A DNA stretch of 13,135 bases from Byssochlamys sp. IMV 00236 (lineage: Eukaryota; Ascomycota; Eurotiomycetes; Eurotiales; Thermoascaceae). Numbering within the stretch: position 1 is the first letter of the stretch; each line of letters begins with the position of its first letter. Location of the stretch: positions 1 through 13,135 of the forward strand of contig MSJH02000231.1 of the NCBI GenBank assembly GCA_001931875.2, in the 5' to 3' direction. Below, one piece after another: positions 7,888 through 13,135 of the stretch. The translations under genes were made by a program, and so were the position numbers. The notes beneath the pieces were generated by a model, which saw only the letters and a program-made list of their open reading frames with translations, made no database searches and was not told where the DNA came from.

Positions 7888-8948
7888 ATGGCTATTTATT
7901 TGGAACAACCGTACTACTTCTCAACTGACAAGCAACAAGATGATTTCTTGATTGATGATATCAACTCCTTGGTATCAACTCAAAGCACATTTATTGAACA
8001 GAGCAAAGACTTTATTGCCTATATGCGTCAACAGTTATTCAATACCACAAGCACGGCCTTTCCTGTACCAGACTCGCTCTTTATGCAAAAGATGGCACAT
8101 GGCTCTAATCAATATTCAAGGAATCCATTCCAGTATCCATCAGATCCATTTGATTCATCTGATGCATTGTCTTATCGACGCCAACGATCTGAAAATTTGT
8201 TGTTGAGAATGATCTGTTGTAAACGTCTCAACCTCAACCAGATCTCTATCATGCGTCTATCAAGAGGTGTCTTTGTTCATCAAGTCTGGCAATCCTCAAG
8301 TCCTCAGTCATCACCTACGCTATCTACAATTGATGATATCTTGTCACAAACGATTGATTCAAATGGTAAAATTGAATAATTTTTTATTAAATTTTTTCAG
8401 ATTATTAATCCATTGTTTATCCAGTTAACGAAGCCCCTGTTGATAACTTTCATTTTGATACGCTTTACTCGAAGCGAGGATATAATTCTTATGATGGTCT
8501 TTTTGTTCCTTATAGCTATACATTTGGTGCTCGATACACCAATCCATACTCTGGTGTCCATGATCTCATCATTAGAGGACGATTACCTGTCTGGTGTCAA
8601 ACTTTATTTTTACTGAACTGCTTGAAGCAGTCAGTTCAACCCAATGTACCCTATACAGGTTTATTTCCTTTTGCTCCAGAGGTAACCGTAACTTTTACAT
8701 CCTTGGGTGATTACCATATGGTTATTCCTGAAATGACTTTACTATATGAACGATTCACAATGGAGCACATGGACCCTTATGCCTTTCCAGATATATGTAA
8801 TGGAGAAGACGAGCAGTCGGTTGATTGGCCAAAGCACAAGCAACAGATTCTGTCAAATATTTTGATTTGCGATATACCAGATGATGTATCCAAGTTACTT
8901 GAACATGCAGCTAATATGTGGGCTGTCAGTCAGGGACTTATGCTCTAA
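7888..8948 (+). CDS. Unrecognised 333-aa protein, two exons
   Basis: Join 7888-8365, 8425-8948, giving 333 aa. The intron (8366-8424, 59 nt, GTAAAA...CCAG, phase 1) is required: reading through stops at once (NGKIE stop), and the earlier CAG at 8400 also leads to a stop, whereas CAG at 8424 opens 174 further codons. The protein starts MAIYLEQPYYFSTDKQQDDF. Residues about 25-50 look helical; about 65-100 are polar and rich in Ser, Pro and Asp; SSSPQSSPTLS (137-147) is a second flexible stretch. The C-terminal half (160-333) looks like a folded domain, with FDTLYSKRGYNSYDGLFVPY, YSGVHDLIIRGRLPVWCQTL and FTSLGDYHMVIPEMTLLYER. No signal peptide or clear membrane helix is visible and I cannot assign a family. 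Codon use and splicing look like the neighbours, so I regard it as a real gene, perhaps lineage-restricted. Poly(A) signal at 9062. Confidence 0.8.
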
Positions 8949-9061
8949 GATTATTTATTTCACCCCTTCTTTCATTGTTACATTATGTACAGATCCATTT
9001 ATGTTGTATTATATTTCATTTTTTTTTTTCCTTTGTGTCTATAATAATTTTTACGTCAATT

Positions 9062-9067
9062 AATAAA
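9062..9067 (+). terminator. Poly(A) signal AATAAA of the 333-aa gene
   Basis: AATAAA lies 113 nt after the stop at 8948, preceded by a long T/TC-rich stretch (9017-9031). It separates this gene from the small ORF at 9125. Confidence 0.55.
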
Positions 9068-9124
9068 AACATATGCTTCATTTAACCATTGACATACAAT
9101 TTATTTTCTTCCCAAAAATCAACA

Positions 9125-9259
9125 ATGAATAATTGTCCTGCCTTTACTATTCCCCCTATGAATCAATTAATGTTACAAAAGCTGCACGAGGAACTTTCCT
9201 TATGTCTCTGTAGATCAGGCGATTACCATTATGTTCATTGCACAGCTTGTACAACTTGA
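9125..9259 (+). CDS. Candidate small gene, 44-aa Cys-rich peptide
   Basis: ATG 9125 to TGA 9257-9259, 44 codons. The peptide starts MNNCPAFTIPPMNQLMLQKL and ends CLCRSGDYHYVHCTACTT. Four of its five cysteines lie in the last 18 residues as CxC-x9-CxxC, with two histidines between, a spacing that could hold a zinc ion. Gene-like context: it lies after the upstream gene's poly(A) signal, has the sequence AATCAACA before the ATG and an AATAAA signal at 9268-9273, 9 nt after its stop. Against it: it is short and could be chance. I know no matching family; it could also be the last exon of something longer, or a relic. Confidence 0.35.
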   Translation: MNNCPAFTIPPMNQLMLQKLHEELSLCLCRSGDYHYVHCTACTT

Positions 9260-9267
9260 CACTTTCA

Positions 9268-9273
9268 AATAAA
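9268..9273 (+). terminator. Poly(A) signal AATAAA after the small ORF
   Basis: AATAAA on the plus strand, 9 nt past the TGA of the 44-aa ORF and 206 nt beyond the previous AATAAA. It may serve the small ORF or act as a second signal for the 333-aa gene. Confidence 0.35.
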
Positions 9274-9623
9274 GCAAAAAGTCAACCCTTATTGGGCTAT
9301 CAAAGTATTATTAATAAATTTTCATCTCCAAAATAATTTATAAAATGATTATAAATCAATCTCCACGCTATGAGCAATGATGTGCAATGGTACGACCATC
9401 AAACTATGTATGTGATTCTTTTTTAACTTGTAGATCAAAGGTATTCAACTTGTTTTAATTCTTATTTCTTAACCTTAATCTCTATGTTGTGCTATTTCGA
9501 ATACTTTGCTCAAGATTGACTCATTAAATCAGCTTTATTGTCATTATTGTTATTATTGTGCGAGGATAAGGTTTTTTCCACGGAAAAATAAAACTCTCTG
9601 TTTTATAGTTAACCCCTTTTTAT
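9274..9623. other. AT-rich stretch without a recognised gene
   Basis: About 350 bp of AT-rich sequence with no open frame that looks like protein and no RNA gene signature that I can see. Its right end is the presumed 3' flank of the minus-strand relic; the minus strand there reads GAGTTTTATTTTTCC. Confidence 0.5.
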
Positions 9624-10201
9624 CATGTCTTCAGTTAGTGTTCTGGGCTTTATGTCATTATGTTTTGCTGTAGGCGGCTTCATGCTAATATCAAATACAC
9701 TTCCGTCAATGGAAATATAATATTTTGTATAATCCATCTTAGTTTTTTACCAAGTTTCAACTTGTCCATGTCTCTCTATAATCATGGCACTTTGGTTTCT
9801 TGCGACTGGATGATGATTAACTTTATTGATACTTACATTACACACGTTGAATGTAAATTTTCCAACTACGGTTTCTCTCAAATTAAAGTCTTCAAAGTTT
9901 TTGGTGAGTTCGTCAGCTGCATCAGACACTCGGACATGAGAATATTCGTCAAAAATCGTAAATTCAATTACAAGTGGACTGGTGTAATGATCATGGGAAA
10001 ATATAATTGTGCGATATTTTGAAGTGAACAAGGTGATATGAAAAAAACGAGCAGGTTGTCCAACATGAACCCTTGACGTGTTTGATGGGATAGTCATTAT
10101 AATACTCTATATCTTACAGTAGAGCATACATTCTACTTTACATTCCTCTATCGCTTCTGCTGAGAATAAGAGTACTGACAACAATAATAGCTACTAACAT
10201 A
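9624..10201 (-). pseudogene. Relic of a divergent Hsp70-like (HSPA12-type) C-terminal part, minus strand
   Basis: The core is a 116-codon open frame, ATG 10097 to a TAA at 9747-9749. A possible 66-nt intron (9684-9749, GTAAAA...TTAG) would replace that stop and add about 24 codons ending at 9624-9626. The core reads TSRVHVGQPARFFHITLF, VIEFTIFDEYSHVRVSDAAD, then VVGKFTFNVCNVS. Upstream, 10201-10142 encodes in another frame AIIVVSTLILSRSDRGM, and 10141-10100 (the core frame, with one stop) ECKVECMLYCKI. From memory, the order 'gene-interior hydrophobic strand plus SR..R, then V-x-V-G-x-P, then F-x-I-x-(S)-D, then G-x-F-T-x-(N/D)-V' resembles the end of HSPA12-like Hsp70 relatives. The frame changes and stops indicate a decayed gene. 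The nucleotide-binding N-terminal half is absent. Without an alignment the family call is tentative; the minus strand being coding is firmer. Confidence 0.4.
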
Positions 10202-10253
10202 GCATTGATAAATAATCACATTGACCACATTTATCATACTGACAACATTAATA
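10173..10253 (+). repeat. Pair of 17-bp direct repeats
   Basis: TACTGACAACAATAATA (10173-10189) recurs as TACTGACAACATTAATA (10237-10253), 16 of 17 identical, 64 bp apart. The pair lies at the junction between the two diverging relics. Confidence 0.45.
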
Positions 10254-10258
10254 TTCCC

Positions 10259-10265
10259 TATAAAA
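10259..10265 (+). promoter_or_regulatory. TATA-like box before the plus-strand relic
   Basis: CCCTATAAAAC, with TATAAAA at 10259-10265, lies 31 bp before a possible 3' splice site (TATTCAG, ending 10296) and the coding-like sequence. In a fungus this AT-rich the match alone is weak evidence for a working promoter. Confidence 0.25.
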
Positions 10266-10296
10266 CTCTCGCACAAATTTAATTTAATAATATTCA

Positions 10297-11382
10297 GCTC
10301 TTCTTTTTAATTCGCAAGTTGTCGACTTAATAGTCTTTTTCAATAACAAAGGTGAATGCAACAGTCATAATTACGATGTGGTCATCGTGCAAGCTTGCCA
10401 GTCTATGGATGCCAGCATTGACGATCAAATGATGAATGTCTGGCTGCTCAGAAAAATAGGTCTCGCGCCTTTTTCTTTGTCAGTGCGTGACGCACACAAC
10501 TGCTTGATCGAGTATAACGGAATGAGCCATAGAAGAAACGTACAGGGCCAAAGTGGCGGCAGTTTCCAATGCCGTGCGATTGTTCCAACAAAGTACATGA
10601 CGGACAGCATCGATGACCACGTCCTTGCGGATACGACATTGGCAACGATGGTTCATCGATCACCATACAGGATTATGTTGATGCGAAACAAGCACCACGA
10701 GCTTGACTCGTCCATGACTACATTGCTCAATCAAGACTGGGACATCCATCCTGAGATCAAATATGTGTGTGCGCAATCGCTGGCTGGTGCGATCCTGCTT
10801 AGCAGCAACGGCGTGGCCATCCTGATCAGCACGATCGAGATTTACGGGCGAACTAAGACCATTGATATCCATCAAGAGATGAACTCGGGCGAATCAAGCA
10901 TTCCTCCTGATGACGCTCCATATCTCGATGTATACCACACGAAACTGTATACGCATGAGGGCGCTCCAAGCTGGTCATTGGCATGCAAACATGCAATGGT
11001 CTTGTAACATCGAGACTCAGACTGGATGTGGCTGAATCCCCCAAAGTAGGCCCGGCGTCAAGTGTCTTTGACATAAATTGCCGAACTAAGATATACGTTG
11101 ACTAATGGAGTATGGAGAAGGTAACCAAGCTAAACAAGACGAATGCTCGCTCTGTCGAATCCTTACACTACATTTATCAAACGCGCCAGATCCGATCTCA
11201 TTTCAGCAATCCGACGAGTTATTTTTTATGTCGCACATCCAGCAAGTTAACCCGCAGCTTTGACTGCCAACCATTCACTGTATTCATCTTAGCCAACAGT
11301 GAGGGTGTTGTCAAGTCCATGGACACCGACAGCGCATGTGTCATCGCGTCACGGATCGACTCTTCACTGCTTTACAAGTAAT
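10297..11382 (+). pseudogene. Broken Hsp70-like (HSPA12-type) gene, plus strand
   Basis: The open frame runs from 10297 (after a CAG) to TAA 11005-11007 but has no early ATG; its first in-frame ATG is 10405. Coding character then continues in other frames: about 10959-11105 (KLVIGMQTCNGLVTS), 11105-11260 (EYGEGNQAKQDECSLCRIL) and 11265-11382 (FTVFILANSEGVVKSMDTD), so at least three frame changes are needed. GC content is clearly higher than in the flanks. From memory of the family, VDLIVF (10321) recalls the phosphate-2 strand, CQSMDASIDDQMM the SCGS-x-F-x-D segment, RSPY (10657) the adenosine-loop GGF-x-x-S-P-Y, and CAQSLAGAILLSS...IEIYG (10768-10848) the A-x-G-A-x-L...R-x-Y-G segment, in family order. 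Key residues are lost: no DxGGGT before VDLIVF, no GGF before SPY. The N-terminal phosphate-1 motif is absent. Best read as a decayed, 5'-truncated gene; unseen introns or another family remain possible. Confidence 0.45.
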
Positions 11383-12554
11383 ATAAACTCACGAAATTAG
11401 CATCAAAAGATTGTAGGGTTCTTAGGGAACAGAACAACAAGTAAAGAAAATGAAACTGAGCGCTACATTTTGTTTAAAGCAGCTTAAGCTGTTACAGATA
11501 GAGTGGCTTCCACTAGCACTATACTTTCAGTCGTAAGGAAATCGTAGAGATAAAATTAAACCTCAATAAGAGAAGCCATATGAAGCTGTGCTTGTGTTTA
11601 GTGAGCATGAATTCCTGAAACATAATCGATCATTTCACCACTTTCAGCAATCAAGCACTGCTGGAGCTTGCAGAGTAACACAACACATTGACAGAACAGC
11701 GTGAATACCAGGAAAAGGAGGATGAACAAAACACCGTCATTGTGATCATCTATCTCATTAGACGATGCGAGTCTGCGAAAGGTCAAAGACTGCTATGTCC
11801 CTTGTAAAGCCCATGCGATGAACTATATATAGACAAGATCCTTATTAATAGACCTAGAGGTGTCATTGTGATGGATACGAGAACGGATGAATCGCAGATA
11901 ATAATATACATTACGATATCTATAGCATATAGAAACCATTGCTTCATCTATTGTGGCCTATTTGAGGGTGCAAAGCGTATACTCTGACCTTCCCTTGATG
12001 TCTGCGTCTACATTTGTCAAAATAAAGTTTTTATTTTTTCATGAATTTACAGGGTTGAAGGAACGCGTCTATCATTTGCTATTACCATTTTTGGAAACGT
12101 CGTTTTTTTTTTTGATTTTACACAACTTGCTTCATTTCTTTATACAAGACTGCTACTTTATAGCAAATAGAGTATATAACAACTACTACAAATAGTGTTT
12201 ATCTAATCTTTACTAGCAAAAAGTCAAGGGAAAAAGAAAAGGGGTTGGCAGAGTAACGTAGATAGTGTGTAACTAAGACTAGGAAATAAGCCCAAGGACG
12301 CGTGGTATAAGCAAAGAATGCATGAAATTTATCGTCTTTTAGTCTTTTTACTATATAAAAATAGAGGTGAATAACTTCATTAAAATATATATTCAAGCGG
12401 TAATCTGAATGAATATAAAAAGTGTAAAAAAGATAGGCAAAGAGCCATGAGACACTTTAGAAATAAACAAAAGTGTGAGTGTAGACTTTATTTTCTTGAA
12501 AGGAGTAAAACGTTATTTATTGAAAACAATAACTTCACACAACTAAGAAACGGG
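11383..12554. other. Gene-poor AT-rich stretch
   Basis: About 1.17 kb in which I support no gene. The frames that stay open either start at TTG/GTG without an upstream ATG or translate to low-complexity Phe/Leu/Tyr-rich peptides, as AT-rich spacer does. The most gene-like item is a 38-codon ORF at 11871-11987 (starts MDTRTDESQ) with TATATATA 40 nt upstream (11824-11831); too short and featureless to call. AATAAA occurs at 12020-12025. No RNA gene or long repeat was recognised. Confidence 0.5.
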
Positions 12555-12668
12555 TATAAAAAGAGAGAAGTTTGCCTTTATCCTTTTTCTTCCTCTTTCT
12601 TTTCTCTTTATACTTTTTCTTTTACTCTTTTTCGTTCCTTCTGGTGGTTCTTTTTGGTCAAGGTAAGT
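12555..12668 (+). promoter_or_regulatory. Promoter, CT-rich leader and 5' splice site of a possible gene at the right edge
   Basis: GGGTATAAAAAGAGAG contains TATAAAAA at 12555-12562. After it comes a long T/C-rich tract (about 12575-12660), like the leaders of the Pil1 and 7888 genes, and then TCAAG|GTAAGT, a consensus 5' splice site (intron would start at 12663). The nearest CTCAG (12682-12686) would give an intron of only 24 nt, too short, so the true 3' splice site would be further right. Together these resemble the start of a well-expressed gene with an intron in its leader. Confidence 0.45.
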
Positions 12669-12689
12669 TTTTATAAAACCTACTCAGCA

Positions 12690-13135
12690 AAGCCATGATT
12701 GTGTGTTCAAGGATTTCTATGCAATCTCTTTCTATGATGCTCAATGCGTGTCCTGGACTGACAACGGTCGCTCGTTTCATCACTCAACTGAGGGCTTTCA
12801 GGCAGCCAAAAGGAGAGTTACAGGCATTCAATTTGAATCATTACAAGGGGCTAGTAGTTAGCTGTAGCTATCTGAAATCACAGCTGTGACAGATTGTTGA
12901 TGATGCTTCCTACTGTCTGGCTGGCGCAAAGGGGTACATAAGCTAGTTGACAATTGACAAGGCTCAGCTAATGCATACCCCAACGGTACGTCTGCTACTG
13001 CGGATCATTGCAGGCTGCTCTGGTATTTGATGATCTGATAGCTTTTATGGATGCCTGGTCCCTTTTTCTGATGGTCAATGGCCGACCTGAAGAATGTCGT
13101 CATAGCAGCAATCAGAACCTTTAAAAGTCTTTTGG
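12690..13135 (+). pseudogene. Coding-like but interrupted segment, unidentified, runs off the edge
   Basis: GC content rises sharply compared with the preceding 1.2 kb. One frame from ATG 12695 is open for 64 codons (starts MIVCSRISMQSL, stop 12887-12889), and beyond the stop the same frame still reads protein-like (IVDDASYCLAGAKGYIS, stop, LTIDKAQLMHTPTVRLLLRI). An overlapping frame also reads plausibly (FKDFYAISFYDAQCVSWTDN, from about 12708). I recognise no family in any frame. The stops suggest decay, a missed intron or a non-coding RNA. It may be of the same sort as the GC-richer relic at 10297-11382. Confidence 0.3.

Noticed and set aside
9660..10022. 120-codon plus-strand frame
   Set aside because: Mirror of the minus-strand relic; its translation is Phe/Ile/Tyr/Cys-rich with no recognisable motif, while the minus frame reads like a folded domain.
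10297..11382. Transposon-encoded gene as an explanation for the GC-richer island
   Set aside because: No terminal inverted repeats, target-site duplications, or transposase or reverse transcriptase motifs could be seen; Hsp70-like pattern order fits better.
11598..11786. 62-codon minus-strand frame with one hydrophobic helix
   Set aside because: It starts at TTG, has a stop just upstream, no ATG near its start and no splice or promoter context; a hydrophobic run alone is weak evidence.
12199..12396. 65-codon minus-strand frame
   Set aside because: TTG start only; Phe/Tyr/Leu-rich composition as in random AT-rich DNA; no supporting signals.
12447..12698. 83-codon plus-strand frame starting at an ATG
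   Set aside because: It spans a TATA box, a CT-rich leader and a 5' splice site, and its Phe/Ser-rich translation is what a TTC/TTT-rich leader gives.

Overview
The window looks like nuclear DNA of an early-diverging filamentous fungus, most likely Mucoromycota. Evidence: spliceosomal introns of about 46-65 nt with GTAWGN/GTAAAA donors and CTAAY-like branch sites, AT-rich spacers, CT-rich leaders just before start codons, AATAAA signals close to stop codons, and a gene set (Pil1, Ldb17/SPIN90, FHIP) found in fungi. No species can be named. There is nothing bacterial, viral or CRISPR-like. No RNA gene was seen.

Left part (1-4432). Three genes lie on the minus strand: the first exon of a membrane-anchored, probably cytochrome-b5-like protein (34-180, cut by the window edge in a T-tract), a six-exon SPIN90/Ldb17-type Arp2/3 activator (357-1786), and a seven-exon four-TM claudin/Sur7-like protein (2187-3070) with two microexons of 19 and 17 nt. 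The last is head to head with a plus-strand Pil1/Lsp1 eisosome BAR protein (3215-4432); only 144 bp separate the start codons. The Pil1 3'UTR holds a 15-bp hairpin with a GAAA tetraloop.

Middle part (4433-9273). A long FHIP-family gene (4660-7246, minus, two exons) converges on Pil1. FHIP belongs to the FTS-Hook-FHIP adaptor that links dynein to early endosomes. Across a 641-bp spacer, a two-exon gene (7888-8948, plus) encodes a 333-aa protein I do not recognise. A 44-codon Cys-rich small ORF with its own poly(A) signal follows (9125-9259).

Right part (9300-13135). No intact gene is seen. Two coding-like but broken stretches diverge from about 10.29 kb (minus 9624-10201 and plus 10297-11382). 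Both carry patterns reminiscent of the divergent Hsp70 (HSPA12-type) family that is numerous in these fungi. After a gene-poor AT-rich stretch, a TATA box, CT-rich leader and consensus 5' splice site (12555-12668) lead into another GC-richer, coding-like but stop-interrupted segment at the right edge.

Four adjacent genes (SPIN90/Ldb17, Sur7/claudin-like, Pil1, FHIP) all belong to families acting at the cell cortex or in endocytic traffic. The Sur7-like/Pil1 divergent pair is the most interesting, because Pil1 and Sur7 mark the same membrane domain (the eisosome/MCC) in yeast. All exon structures were built by hand from splice signals and reading frame and are untested by RNA data.
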